Part shown: positions 28,662-37,089 of the stretch, piece after piece
How positions within the stretch are numbered: position 1 is the stretch's first letter
Layout: the number at the start of each line of letters is the position of its first letter
Virus record (IMG/VR): IMGVR_UViG_3300026519_000025
Coordinates: 1-40,409 of that record
Length of the DNA stretch: 40,409 bases
Direction: 5' to 3' (one strand)
From: a virus
The notes under the pieces: generated by a model
The model's input: only the letters and a program-made list of their open reading frames with translations
What the model was told of the DNA's origin: nothing
The model's database searches: none
Position numbers and translations under genes: made by a program

Positions 28662-30359
28662 CTAAGGTGCTATCTTCCTGTAATAATACGTTGAGTCAGA
28701 AGTTCCACTATTATACAACTGAACATTTGTTCCATCTGATATTATTACGCCTGAGTAGAATGGGCCAGTGCCAACAAATGAGTTAGATATTTTCAACCTA
28801 AGGACTGGAACGGGGGCAGCACTACTATTTAGTGTAACTACATAAATCCCAGCAGGTATTGTGTAAGAGAACCCAGCAGTAATAGTCCAATACCCAGGAG
28901 CTGCTGGCTCTGTAGTATTGGGCGCAAGCATATCCATGCCGTTGTAGTACAACGCCTGAGCATTCAACGAACCTGCGCCTTTGTTCCCTCCTGAGGGATT
29001 GCCAATCCAGACGCCGTTATTAGTGAAATTAAACCCTCCGGCTGCAAATTCCAAAACTCCTGTATTGTTTGTAGTCCCATTAAAAAGACCAATAGCCCAC
29101 CGAGATGCTGTATTGCCTTTATAGATAAAAAATTTAGGGTTGTTAGCGCCATAATCAGTTGGAGTTAACGAAATAACATCTCTCGCTGCCGTTGAATTAA
29201 AACCACCAAAGGTACTGACGCCGTTGTTGTCAATGGTTAAGACTTTTGTCCAAGTGATTCCTGTTCCGCCAGTCCCTGATGGAGCTACTAAGAAATTTAT
29301 CGCTCCGGCAGAGTCAAAAGAGATCATTTGTGCATAATTATTTGCTTGGTAGTAATAGGCTCCATTGTAGTAATAGTTTTGCCCAACAGTAGTAGTGGCG
29401 CTTCCATCATTCCAGAGGGTGCCCAACGCTCCAAACTCTATTGCTGTTCCTAAAGAACCCCAATTATAAAAAGTTGAGTTACCTATACTTATATTTCCAT
29501 CATTATTGATAGTCAGCGCAGTCATCCAACTTATCGCGTTTCCTGCTATGCCAGAGGGAGCGACATCAAACTTGATAGCACCATTATTGTCTAGTTGGAT
29601 CTTGGAAGCATACCGATTAGATGCATACCTCCACCCTAAATTGTAATAAGCATTGTTAATAAATTCTGCATACCCAGTACCATCGTCCCAAAACGCAAGG
29701 TTAGGGCCTATCTGAAGAGCAGTGCCAGAAACCCATGCATCAAGAGCCGTAACCCCAAACCCGACATGTTGTCCGTCGAAGACGTGCCTTGCAGTCCCTC
29801 CAATTGTCCACGTTATACTATCATTCGCAGCCGCCTGTGCATACGTATTTCCATCTACGTCGAAGATAAGCTGATTCCCATTAAGATCTACCGTCTGCAG
29901 CTTCCTCTGCGCATTCGCAACAAGGTCATCAAGATTGGTCTTATCAGACGCAGACATGAAACCTGCAGCACTACCAGTGGCCGCTGCGTGCAGTGAGCCT
30001 CCACTACGATTACCGTGGCTAGCATCTGTGAAGTTTGTGCCTGCAATCGACCCGGCATTGGTCAATTGTAACACATTCCCACCGCTGTCCTTATAGAACA
30101 GCTCTGTGACACCACCAACGTCCTTTGTGTAAGCAAATCCAGTGTTGGTAGCAGTTATCGGATCGCCCGCCTGCTCAAGCAGTGTAACTTTCTTGTGTGC
30201 ACCATCATTAGCATCCCCAGCCCATGAGTGGTCCACAGAAAGCCGCTCGCGAACATCTATCTTAACCTCACGAATTCGTGAGGCTCCAAGCTTAGCACTC
30301 TCTGAATTAGGAGGCAAAGCCTCATAAGCAGAATCCCAAGTTCTTGAAAAGGCCATCAT
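28662..30359 (-). CDS. Tail fibre/appendage protein
   Basis: A 565-residue protein; ATG 30359 overlaps the preceding stop (ATGA). The N-terminus (FSRTWDSAYEALPPNSESAK, then LGASRIREVKIDVRERLSVD) and the following GDANDGAHKKVTLL segment match phage fibre or appendage N-terminal domains that I recognise. The body holds imperfect repeats (e.g. LTINNDGNISIGNSTFYNWG against LTIDNNGVSTFGGF) and Asn/Gly/Tyr-rich beta structure. The last 90 residues may be the receptor-binding tip. It determines host attachment (inference). Confidence 0.8.
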   Translation of the reverse strand: MMAFSRTWDSAYEALPPNSESAKLGASRIREVKIDVRERLSVDHSWAGDANDGAHKKVTLLEQAGDPITATNTGFAYTKDVGGVTELFYKDSGGNVLQLTNAGSIAGTNFTDASHGNRSGGSLHAAATGSAAGFMSASDKTNLDDLVANAQRKLQTVDLNGNQLIFDVDGNTYAQAAANDSITWTIGGTARHVFDGQHVGFGVTALDAWVSGTALQIGPNLAFWDDGTGYAEFINNAYYNLGWRYASNRYASKIQLDNNGAIKFDVAPSGIAGNAISWMTALTINNDGNISIGNSTFYNWGSLGTAIEFGALGTLWNDGSATTTVGQNYYYNGAYYYQANNYAQMISFDSAGAINFLVAPSGTGGTGITWTKVLTIDNNGVSTFGGFNSTAARDVISLTPTDYGANNPKFFIYKGNTASRWAIGLFNGTTNNTGVLEFAAGGFNFTNNGVWIGNPSGGNKGAGSLNAQALYYNGMDMLAPNTTEPAAPGYWTITAGFSYTIPAGIYVVTLNSSAAPVPVLRLKISNSFVGTGPFYSGVIISDGTNVQLYNSGTSDSTYYYRKIAP

Positions 30360-30589
30360 CGTTTCTCCAACATTCTACGATAGCGCTCGCGTTCCCAGAG
30401 ATCAACAATCCTATCAACACGATCAAGTCGCTTGTCAATAGCAGCAAGCTGTGCGTCTAGTGATGCAAGCTTTGCATTAACATTCCACAGGATACCAGCA
30501 ACAGCCCCAACGGTCATTATGCTAACTGTCGTTAAGAGTCTCAGCAAAAAGCCAGCAGCGCTGTCACTTATAGGCTTTGTCAAATTCAT
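30356..30589 (-). CDS. Membrane-anchored coiled-coil protein, XhlA/spanin-like
   Basis: A 77-residue protein. ATG 30589 shares a base with the preceding stop (TAATG) and has AGAGG upstream; a longer upstream start is rejected. There is one membrane segment (LLRLLTTVSIMTVGAVAGIL, about residues 15-35) and a C-terminal coiled coil (KLASLDAQLAAIDKRLDRVD). This layout resembles XhlA-type hemolysin/holin-accessory proteins. Function by homology is unproven; a part in lysis or ejection is possible. Confidence 0.65.
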   Translation of the reverse strand: MNLTKPISDSAAGFLLRLLTTVSIMTVGAVAGILWNVNAKLASLDAQLAAIDKRLDRVDRIVDLWERERYRRMLEKR

Positions 30590-31290
30590 TACAGACCTCT
30601 TGTAAATGGATCTTTCCAATAATCAACGGGGCCAATTGATATGTCATTAGAGTTCACAAGATCAAGGTCTGGCTCATCAGATTCTTCAGCCACGGCATCT
30701 CTCAGAGACCTAAGATAATCCCGTTCCCAGTTGTCTGCAGCCTCTGGACGACCAAGGCTCTTGTTTATGTACACTAGCGCTGCGTAGATTAGCAAATCAT
30801 CCTTATTTTCTAACTCAGACACAGCTGAGCCATTGCTATCAGAGAACTCCGCAGGCCATTTACTGTAACGGAGCTCGATCCTGTAAGCAGCGTCAGGAAT
30901 CTTCCACAGCTCAATTGTATTCTTGAATCTGGTATATATAGATGGAATTCCTATGATATATCGCTCAGGCTCGGGAATTTGTTTGTCAAACTTTGTATAT
31001 ACAAGCTTCTGCAAACGACGAGCTCGTGAGCTGTTATTCGGATCTATAATCCTAACTGTCAGCAGGTCTCGAATATCCGTTGGCAGGTTATAGATCTTAT
31101 CCGTGCTTGGTGTGCCAGTTATGGTTAGTGGTTCAGAGAGTTTCACAAACAGCTCATCCCACAGGCGCACACGAGCTATACGCTTCTGTGCAAGATTGAG
31201 TGCTCGGGTTAGGCGGCTATCTTGGTCAGTTCGCCCACCTAGCGCTGTGCGAATCTCGCTCTTCAGTTCATTTAGTGTAAGTGTTCCCAT
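30589..31290 (-). CDS. Head-tail adaptor protein candidate
   Basis: A 233-residue protein; TGGAG upstream of ATG 31290. The N-terminal helical part (LTLNELKSEIRTALGGRTDQ, then LTRALNLAQKRIARVRLWDE) and the beta region (YNLPTDIRDLLTVRIIDPNN, then YRIELRYSKWPAEF) match the phage adaptor (gp6/tail tubular A-like) family by pattern. It would join the portal ring to the tail. It lies just downstream of the capsid and small genes, where adaptors usually are. Confidence 0.7.
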   Translation of the reverse strand: MGTLTLNELKSEIRTALGGRTDQDSRLTRALNLAQKRIARVRLWDELFVKLSEPLTITGTPSTDKIYNLPTDIRDLLTVRIIDPNNSSRARRLQKLVYTKFDKQIPEPERYIIGIPSIYTRFKNTIELWKIPDAAYRIELRYSKWPAEFSDSNGSAVSELENKDDLLIYAALVYINKSLGRPEAADNWERDYLRSLRDAVAEESDEPDLDLVNSNDISIGPVDYWKDPFTRGL

Positions 31291-31313
31291 AAACGCTCCA
31301 GATGATAAAGGAT

Positions 31314-31337
31314 GGGAGGGCCAGAGTAGGCCCTCCC
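31314..31337 (-). terminator. Hairpin between capsid and adaptor genes
   Basis: A perfect 9-bp stem, GGGAGGGCC / GGCCCTCCC, with a 6-base loop. On the minus strand it is followed by ATCCTTTATC, a weak T run. It may partly terminate or protect the abundant capsid mRNA from 3' decay, tuning capsid against tail gene expression. Confidence 0.55.
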
Positions 31338-31347
31338 AAGCCTCATA

Positions 31348-31443
31348 TCACCGTGTGCCTATGGCTACGAAGTTCGCAGCCCCTACATTAACGTCAGCCG
31401 CGTTATATACCGTTGTGACGTTTCTAACACACGATCGTGACAT
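31348..31443 (-). CDS. 31-residue small protein after the decoration gene
   Basis: The frame reads MSRSCVRNVTTVYNAADVNV followed by GAANFVAIGTR from ATG 31443 to TGA 31350-31348. Its composition looks coding, and it fills most of the 175-base gap between two structural genes. No good ribosome site is visible, so it may be translated weakly or not at all. It could be a tiny virion protein. Confidence 0.4.
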   Translation of the reverse strand: MSRSCVRNVTTVYNAADVNVGAANFVAIGTR

Positions 31444-31465
31444 AGTCAGCCACGACAACAACCCC

Positions 31466-31930
31466 TTAGAATGGGAAGTCACAGACGATCATGCTGGCAG
31501 AAGCGTCGTCTGCATAAGCGCAAATGTGATCGGTCACAAGGGCCGAGACATCTAGCGTCCCATCGGTTGCACCAACTGGAGTCAGGGCATTGCCGTCTGC
31601 GCCAGCAGTCAGTGCAATGGTCAGTGTAGCTGGACCCTTAATCTGAATCCAGCCGTAGCTGCCATTTGCAATAGCTGCTTGCAGCACGCCCGCACCGATG
31701 TTGACTGAGTCACTGAGGTCAGACGTGACTACACCGGCAGCCATCCCGGCAGCCTGGTAGTAGTAAGCCACACGACCGGCGACTGCAGCAACATTACCAA
31801 CTCCAGCATTGTACTGCACCCACTTGTAGCACTTATTGCCTTCCCACCGAAGGGTTCCGACACCTTCCAGATCACTCGTGGAGGTGTCGGTAAGGCGAGT
31901 GATGAAAACTTTCTTCTGTCCACCAGCCAT
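31466..31930 (-). CDS. Capsid decoration/head protein candidate
   Basis: A 154-residue beta-rich protein, encoded 11 bases after the capsid gene and with a clear ribosome site (AGGAGG). It is Gly/Ala/Val-rich with alternating strands (AAVAGRVAYYYQAAGMAAGV, then IQIKGPATLTIALTAGADGN). There are no membrane segments or catalytic motifs. Its position directly behind the major capsid protein, and the hairpin after it, suggest an abundantly made head protein. Role inferred from position. Confidence 0.6.
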   Translation of the reverse strand: MAGGQKKVFITRLTDTSTSDLEGVGTLRWEGNKCYKWVQYNAGVGNVAAVAGRVAYYYQAAGMAAGVVTSDLSDSVNIGAGVLQAAIANGSYGWIQIKGPATLTIALTAGADGNALTPVGATDGTLDVSALVTDHICAYADDASASMIVCDFPF

Positions 31931-31941
31931 GATACACCTCC

Positions 31942-32904
31942 TTAAGCAGTGTCAATATTGTAGATAACACCCTGGCAGCGTCGGCGGGACACTACCAACT
32001 CTCCAGCCAAGATGATCTGAGCTGCACGATCATTGACCTGATCGGGAATCGGCTTCCACTCGGTCATATCAAAGTTCAGCATCGGATCATACACAAAGGT
32101 CAGGAAATTGGTGTTCAAGAAGTACATCCGATTCGTGATCGAAGGTGACCAGATCATCGGAATACCCTTGAATGTCTGATTCTGGAACCCAACATCTGCC
32201 AGCTTTGTGTTCATGACACGGTAGTGGGTGAGTACATTGTCTTCATAGTACTCATACACGGACTGGCTAGTCAAGATGATGTCTGGAGAGTCCATCTTCA
32301 GATTATTCATAGTATTGTTCAGCATTGTCCTCATATTGGAAATGCCGAACGTGGCGAATGACTTCCCAGTCATGTTAATGGTCTGATTCCTCCACCAGCT
32401 ATAGGCAGAAGAGTCAATACCTCCGACTGTGCCAGTAGTTGGATCATCAGCCACTAGGTCCTGAAGACCAGACATCTGCTTACCAGTACCAGTTCCAGCA
32501 AGACGAGTCTCTAGCTCGTTAATCAGAGCGTTCCTCGTGTTCTCAAACTTGGCATTCATTAAGCTGATAATCTGGCTCTTACCCCGGTTCTGCTGATCGT
32601 CAACACCAAAGCGGACAATGCTAGCCACCAGGTATTTCCAATCATACTTGGCTATGGTCAAGAACTCAAAGTCATTTAGACTAACAGCATCTCCCTTACC
32701 AATCCAGGAAATGTTATCGTTCTTGTCGTACTGTAAGGGCTCACTGATAAAACGACCACCGGACACTTCACGAAGCTTGCCCTTGTCCTTCAGCCAGAAC
32801 CAGAACGGCATGGCATCAAAGACATTATCTCGGACAGTGTCCTTCATCTGCTGCCAAGTGGTCGTGTAGAGATTATCAAGAGCCTCAGTCAGGGTTAAAG
32901 GCAT
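31942..32904 (-). CDS. Major capsid protein, HK97-fold candidate
   Basis: A 320-residue protein, preceded by the scaffold candidate. It has a capsid-like N-terminal helix (LTEALDNLYTTTWQQMKDTV) and an E-loop-like region (VSGGRFISEPLQYDKNDNIS). A P-domain segment (SPDIILTSQSVYEYYEDNVL) and a C-terminal part ending in a typical beta hairpin (ELVVSRRRCQGVIYNIDTA) follow. Size and order (portal, scaffold, capsid) fit. It forms the procapsid shell. Confidence 0.85.
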   Translation of the reverse strand: MPLTLTEALDNLYTTTWQQMKDTVRDNVFDAMPFWFWLKDKGKLREVSGGRFISEPLQYDKNDNISWIGKGDAVSLNDFEFLTIAKYDWKYLVASIVRFGVDDQQNRGKSQIISLMNAKFENTRNALINELETRLAGTGTGKQMSGLQDLVADDPTTGTVGGIDSSAYSWWRNQTINMTGKSFATFGISNMRTMLNNTMNNLKMDSPDIILTSQSVYEYYEDNVLTHYRVMNTKLADVGFQNQTFKGIPMIWSPSITNRMYFLNTNFLTFVYDPMLNFDMTEWKPIPDQVNDRAAQIILAGELVVSRRRCQGVIYNIDTA

Positions 32905-32916
32905 GGTTCAATCTCC

Positions 32917-33663
32917 TTACACGTTTTCGTTAGACAGCGCTGCTTCAAGGTCAGCCATGGTTTGCTCCCACGCGGCCTCAGCAGCATCCTTTGCGGACAT
33001 TTTAGTAGACTTCGCTGTACGTCCGGAAGTCGGGGTTAGCCCCCCGAAGGCTTGTCGCTTTTTCCCCACTTCGCTAGGGTTGTACTTCTCATCGAGCTCC
33101 CGAGCTTTCTTCGGATTCTCAGCACGAGCAAGCTTATATGCCCGCTCAATTGAGATGCCGGGAGTTTCCTTCACGATTGCTCTCAACTCATCCTGCCAGT
33201 CCCAGAAGTCCTTGTGTTGAGCTGCGAATTCCTTAATGGTAGTCTTTGTGTCAACCTCCTGCACACCAGTCCTGATCTCATTTATCTGCTTAGCGATCTC
33301 TTCAATCTGAGACTTAAACTGCTTACTCAGAACGTTTGTTATATGCTGGGCGAACTCCGCACGAGAGAGGACTTCTAAGTCATTTCCAATATCCTCTTGC
33401 TCATCCTCATCATCGCTGTTGTTGTCCATTGATTGCTGGACGGCGGTTTGCTGGATTGTTTGCTGGAGGGATTGCATTCCCTGCGCAAGCGTGCCAACAG
33501 TGTTAACTAGTTGATTAAACTGCTCGACACTTACGCCTTGGCTGCCCTCAGCACCATCCCCACCGACATTGTCATCAGTGCTCCCAGGCGTACCTCCGTC
33601 AGCGTTGTCAGCGCCGTCAATGAAGTTAAGCTTGTACCGCAAGAAACGATTTCTGTTAATCAT
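32917..33663 (-). CDS. Scaffold-like coiled-coil protein
   Basis: A 248-residue acidic protein. The N-terminal third is disordered and Gly/Asp-rich. A Gln-rich helix (FNQLVNTVGTLAQGMQSLQQ, then TIQQTAVQQS) and a second helical part follow. The C-terminal 40 residues are basic then helical. Charge and position between portal and capsid fit a scaffolding protein that is lost from the mature head. It overlaps the upstream gene by 8 bases. An alternative is a minor capsid protein. Confidence 0.7.
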   Translation of the reverse strand: MINRNRFLRYKLNFIDGADNADGGTPGSTDDNVGGDGAEGSQGVSVEQFNQLVNTVGTLAQGMQSLQQTIQQTAVQQSMDNNSDDEDEQEDIGNDLEVLSRAEFAQHITNVLSKQFKSQIEEIAKQINEIRTGVQEVDTKTTIKEFAAQHKDFWDWQDELRAIVKETPGISIERAYKLARAENPKKARELDEKYNPSEVGKKRQAFGGLTPTSGRTAKSTKMSAKDAAEAAWEQTMADLEAALSNENV

Positions 33664-33913
33664 CTAAATCTCCTTCGCTGTTTCGTCTTGCTGCATTAAG
33701 TGCTGCAGCTCGTTGTTTAAGAACCTCTCGATAGATTGCTATCTCAAGGGCTTCAATCTTCGCTGCTGTTACCAGGTGGGGTTTGTCAACCGAAATGCTA
33801 GGTGATCCCACCCGAGGCATTTTTATTGTTATAGTTGCATACTCCAGTTTGTCTGAGACTTCGCCCTCAGATTCCTGATAGACCTTTTTTATCTCATCTG
33901 CCAGTGTTTCCAT
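33656..33913 (-). CDS. Small hypothetical protein before the scaffold gene
   Basis: An 85-residue protein. ATG 33913 with AAGGGGG upstream is preferred to an upstream TTG at 33931. It is acidic and helical (METLADEIKKVYQESEGEVS), then beta-rich (YATITIKMPRVGSPSISVDK), with a basic C-terminal helix. No family is recognised. Motif copy 6 lies directly upstream of its ribosome site. It may be an assembly factor. Confidence 0.65.
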   Translation of the reverse strand: METLADEIKKVYQESEGEVSDKLEYATITIKMPRVGSPSISVDKPHLVTAAKIEALEIAIYREVLKQRAAALNAARRNSEGDLDD

Positions 33914-33921
33914 AATGCCCC

Positions 33922-33932
33922 CTTTGTTCAAA
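33922..33932 (-). repeat. TTTGAACAAAG motif, copy 6
   Basis: The core TTTGAACAAAG is read on the minus strand, preceded by ATAAAT and followed by GGGGGC. It merges with the ribosome site of the 33913 gene, in the same relation as copies 2 and 3 on the plus strand. Confidence 0.65.
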
Positions 33933-33942
33933 ATTTATCCGG

Positions 33943-34173
33943 TTAGTCCAAAATGTTCGCTCTAACACCCTTCTGCGCACAAACTTCAAGAAGCTGTTTA
34001 CGATTCTTTATATATATCGGCTCGCGATCCAGATGCTCCCACCATCCAGCGGGGAACATATGCACAGCTGGGGCTATTGGCGCCGACCTGCGGAGCAGGT
34101 TACCACACTCAGCACAGCGATCAAGCCCTTCTTCGTTCAAGCGAAAGCATGCCTTGCACTGCACGTAAATCAT
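33943..34173 (-). CDS. Zinc-ribbon protein between portal and scaffold genes
   Basis: A 76-residue protein. CKACFRLNEEGLDRCAECGN (residues 6-25) has two CxxC pairs about 12 residues apart, a zinc ribbon. A Trp/His-rich part (MFPAGWWEHLDREPIYIKNR) follows. The ATG overlaps the portal gene stop (ATGA). Small zinc-ribbon proteins near capsid genes are found in several phages, but their role is unclear. It may be a chaperone-like assembly factor or a regulator. Confidence 0.7.
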   Translation of the reverse strand: MIYVQCKACFRLNEEGLDRCAECGNLLRRSAPIAPAVHMFPAGWWEHLDREPIYIKNRKQLLEVCAQKGVRANILD

Positions 34174-35846
34174 TGCACAAGCCCCTGTCTCTGCCCTTCA
34201 GCAAATAGTGCCTCTAGATCATTTATATCAATAGGCTGTTCTTGGCTACCCGGACCAGCTACCGGAGCCTGCATCATATCATCAAAGGCGACGTTGCCGA
34301 GTTCGTTTAGGAAGTACCTGGTCAGACCATCGGGCCGTATTAAGGGATTATCCTTCAACAACTGGTATGCCTGAACAGCAAGCTCCCGCCTGCTTTGCCT
34401 TGTTTCCGGAAGTCCAGTGTCGGGATCAACGCTAACCTCATAGCGACCACTCTTGAGCATCGTGCCTGAGAACCGAACCCACACAGGCGCTCCATCAGGG
34501 CCCGCCACGTCGATGATGGTTTCCTCATCCCAGTTTTCAAAGATCACCGAGTTCATGTCGTTTACAACTTTAACCAACATATCCGCCATTACATCGCGAC
34601 GCTCATCTACACGAATGTTAGCAGCTTGCTTTACAACACTAACCTCAGCAGCAGTCGGCTTTCGACTGCCGGGAACGAACTCACCAGCTTCATTACGAGA
34701 GAAGCCTAAGTTCTCGCGTACGTCACGATAGACTTGTTCTTCAGCAACTAACAATGATTGCGGAATTTCGCCGGCTTCCATAACCCTAATGGCAGCCGCT
34801 GGCGGTACTTTGGTAAATAGAACAGCAGGGGAGTCTTCGTCTAATAGCTTAGCGGCCTCCTCCACGGTCATGCCGCCTTCTTCAACAAGAATACGAATCA
34901 TTGAGATTCTTCGGTGCTTCATGATCTGTGTACGAATCTCGTTGATCTCCAACTGTTGCGGTTCGAGAATCTTGGAATCAGGAACTCCCCAGAAGACCTC
35001 ATCATCCGGGTTAAAGATAGCTGAGTAGAATGGTAAGCCTCCATCTATCTGCAGGCCATCTGCGTCGAATAGAAGGACTTTGTCACTAGCGTAAGGTGCT
35101 AGGATGATCACGCTTTCTGTTTTCTTATCCCTAATTTCTATCAGATCAACAAGATCATCCTGAACATTCGTTGTTATAGTGCCAAAGTCTGCACTACTTC
35201 TGCTGCTGGGCTTTAGATCCTTGGTGTTGGACAATCGAGGATCTTCGCGCACATCGTCTAGCGGCCTGCGAATCCAATGAGCAGCCCAGCGGGCACTTTC
35301 CAGGTCTGCTACACCAGCTGGCACAATGAAGTTTCCAGCATGAACACGCATGAACCACGGCATGTTTGGGAAGACTGTGGAGTTGTACTCCAAACGATAC
35401 TTGCCAGAACGTAGAGGCTCTTGTGTACCTAGCTGATCTGGCGTGGGCGTGAATTCTGCTCCAAAGCCTAACTTACCAATGCCAGTCCCAAAGAGGAAGG
35501 TCTCATGAACAATCTGCTTCATGTGCTTCTTAATGTTCATCTGCTGAAGCATCTTGTTATCCACACGCTCAAGGATTGTTGCACGAGCTAGTCCATCAGG
35601 TCCTGGACGCTTTGACGTCACGCTTACGCGGGGGTTTCTAAAATATACACGAGGCACAGTTGAGCGGAGCATCTTGAAGAACAGATTAGTTGGCAGGATG
35701 TGACCTGACCACTCGCCCCGATAGTATTTCCTCCAAGTGTCCCAACGCTGCTCATGCGCATAGCGCTTGCGGAACTCAACACCCTGCTTGATTTGTGTGA
35801 GCCACCAGCTCACATCTGGCTTTCCTCGAGTGTAGCCGCTAGGCAT
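34170..35846 (-). CDS. Portal protein
   Basis: A 558-residue protein encoded after the terminase and ATP-grasp genes. It has the portal-like N-terminal region (VSWWLTQIKQGVEFRKRYAH, then WRKYYRGEWSGHILPTNLFF), a helical core (VDNKMLQQMNIKKHMKQIVH, then ETFLFGTGIGKLGFGAEF) and a wing/crown region with a long C-terminal helix. It forms the dodecameric entrance of the head to which terminase docks. It overlaps the ATP-grasp gene by 8 bases. Confidence 0.82.
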   Translation of the reverse strand: MPSGYTRGKPDVSWWLTQIKQGVEFRKRYAHEQRWDTWRKYYRGEWSGHILPTNLFFKMLRSTVPRVYFRNPRVSVTSKRPGPDGLARATILERVDNKMLQQMNIKKHMKQIVHETFLFGTGIGKLGFGAEFTPTPDQLGTQEPLRSGKYRLEYNSTVFPNMPWFMRVHAGNFIVPAGVADLESARWAAHWIRRPLDDVREDPRLSNTKDLKPSSRSSADFGTITTNVQDDLVDLIEIRDKKTESVIILAPYASDKVLLFDADGLQIDGGLPFYSAIFNPDDEVFWGVPDSKILEPQQLEINEIRTQIMKHRRISMIRILVEEGGMTVEEAAKLLDEDSPAVLFTKVPPAAAIRVMEAGEIPQSLLVAEEQVYRDVRENLGFSRNEAGEFVPGSRKPTAAEVSVVKQAANIRVDERRDVMADMLVKVVNDMNSVIFENWDEETIIDVAGPDGAPVWVRFSGTMLKSGRYEVSVDPDTGLPETRQSRRELAVQAYQLLKDNPLIRPDGLTRYFLNELGNVAFDDMMQAPVAGPGSQEQPIDINDLEALFAEGQRQGLVQ

Positions 35847-37089
35847 TAAGATACCCCCAGTTTTCTAACTTACGCATATCGTTAGGAACGCGAGCACCAA
35901 TATCACGACGATATTGGACGTCTTGGATGCCAAGATTACCAATTGTTCGATAAGCTCGTCTGCGAGCCTCATCAACAGTGCGACCTCGCGCAGTGGCCTT
36001 GCACACAACTCCATCTGATGCTGCATACTGATATTGGCCGCCATTTAGCATTATATCTGTTAGGAATAAATGCTTCAAGTTTTGCTTGTCAATACCAAGA
36101 ATCGGCATTCCGGCATCATCACCGCTTGGATCACTATGTGGCCAGGGAGCAACGCTTAATCTAACGGCTATAAGCTTCTCAGTGGTTGGTAAATCCATCT
36201 CACGCTTCAACCCCGTTGCAACATCAAATAGAAGATCACCAAGAGGTTCCCGAAGCCCCTCCACAAGGGCTTCAATCGCATCATACCCGAAACGGGGGGT
36301 TATTTCAAGCACATGCACGCCCACATCATTGACTATAGAGTTCAGATCCACAGGACCGCGGTATCCAATCTTCCGCAAGAATGGAGTCAGCTTTTTAACC
36401 GTATGCTCAACAAGATCACTCTTTCGCACAGGCACAACCACGTTGCCCATACAGCCTGTGTTTGGGCCAAGATTACCCGGCAGGAAACGCTTCTCCTCAA
36501 AGGTGTGGTTGAACGGAAGAATCCAATCACGACCATTAAACCAGCCTTCAGTTGAGACTTCCACACCATCAACAATTTGCTGGACAATTAGGTGTTGGTT
36601 CTTGTCGTAGGTTGAGAGTGCCCACTCAAAGATCTCAGGACTGCGAACCATGAGTGTCTTCGCTGTTGAAATGTTGCCACTTGGCTTTATAACATAGCCA
36701 GGATCCTCCCAGGCACTAAGCAACAAGCGAGCCTCCTCCGGGCTGTTGAATGCTTGTGTCTCTGGAACACGTAAGCCAACACGCTTGAACAGATCCAGGC
36801 TCTTAGCCCTGTCCAGCTCGAGCATGTCGGCTATTAGTGAGCAACCAAGTGTTGGGATGCCCATGCGCTTGAATGTTTTCTCATAGCTGCCAAAGCCTAC
36901 CATATCGCACAGCACAAGGTCGGCCTTTAGAAGTTCTGGCCGCCATGAGTTAACGCGACGAACAAGCCCACGCCCGGCCCGATCAAAGCGCTTGTCTTGA
37001 ATAAACACAGAAACGCTATGGCCCTCTAGCTCCAGTCGATGAGCAATCCCAAGGCCATCGCCGGTTTTTGATAGCATTAGGATTCTCAC
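35839..37089 (-). CDS. PurD-like ATP-grasp enzyme inside the packaging cluster
   Basis: A 416-residue protein with a GTG start overlapping the terminase stop (GTGA). The N-terminus is a Rossmann-type domain (MRILMLSKTGDGLGIAHRLE). ATP-grasp features follow: Lys135 in YVIKPSG, a lid motif NLGPNTGCMG (206-215) like the PurD GxNTGGMG, and Glu262/Arg266 in LEITPRFG. These match carboxylate-amine ligases of the phosphoribosylamine-glycine ligase type. The PurD N-terminal signature GREHA is absent, so the substrate is uncertain. No purine genes are near. It is coupled to terminase and portal, so a virion- or DNA-modifying ligase is possible. Confidence 0.8.
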   Translation of the reverse strand: MRILMLSKTGDGLGIAHRLELEGHSVSVFIQDKRFDRAGRGLVRRVNSWRPELLKADLVLCDMVGFGSYEKTFKRMGIPTLGCSLIADMLELDRAKSLDLFKRVGLRVPETQAFNSPEEARLLLSAWEDPGYVIKPSGNISTAKTLMVRSPEIFEWALSTYDKNQHLIVQQIVDGVEVSTEGWFNGRDWILPFNHTFEEKRFLPGNLGPNTGCMGNVVVPVRKSDLVEHTVKKLTPFLRKIGYRGPVDLNSIVNDVGVHVLEITPRFGYDAIEALVEGLREPLGDLLFDVATGLKREMDLPTTEKLIAVRLSVAPWPHSDPSGDDAGMPILGIDKQNLKHLFLTDIMLNGGQYQYAASDGVVCKATARGRTVDEARRRAYRTIGNLGIQDVQYRRDIGARVPNDMRKLENWGYLNA

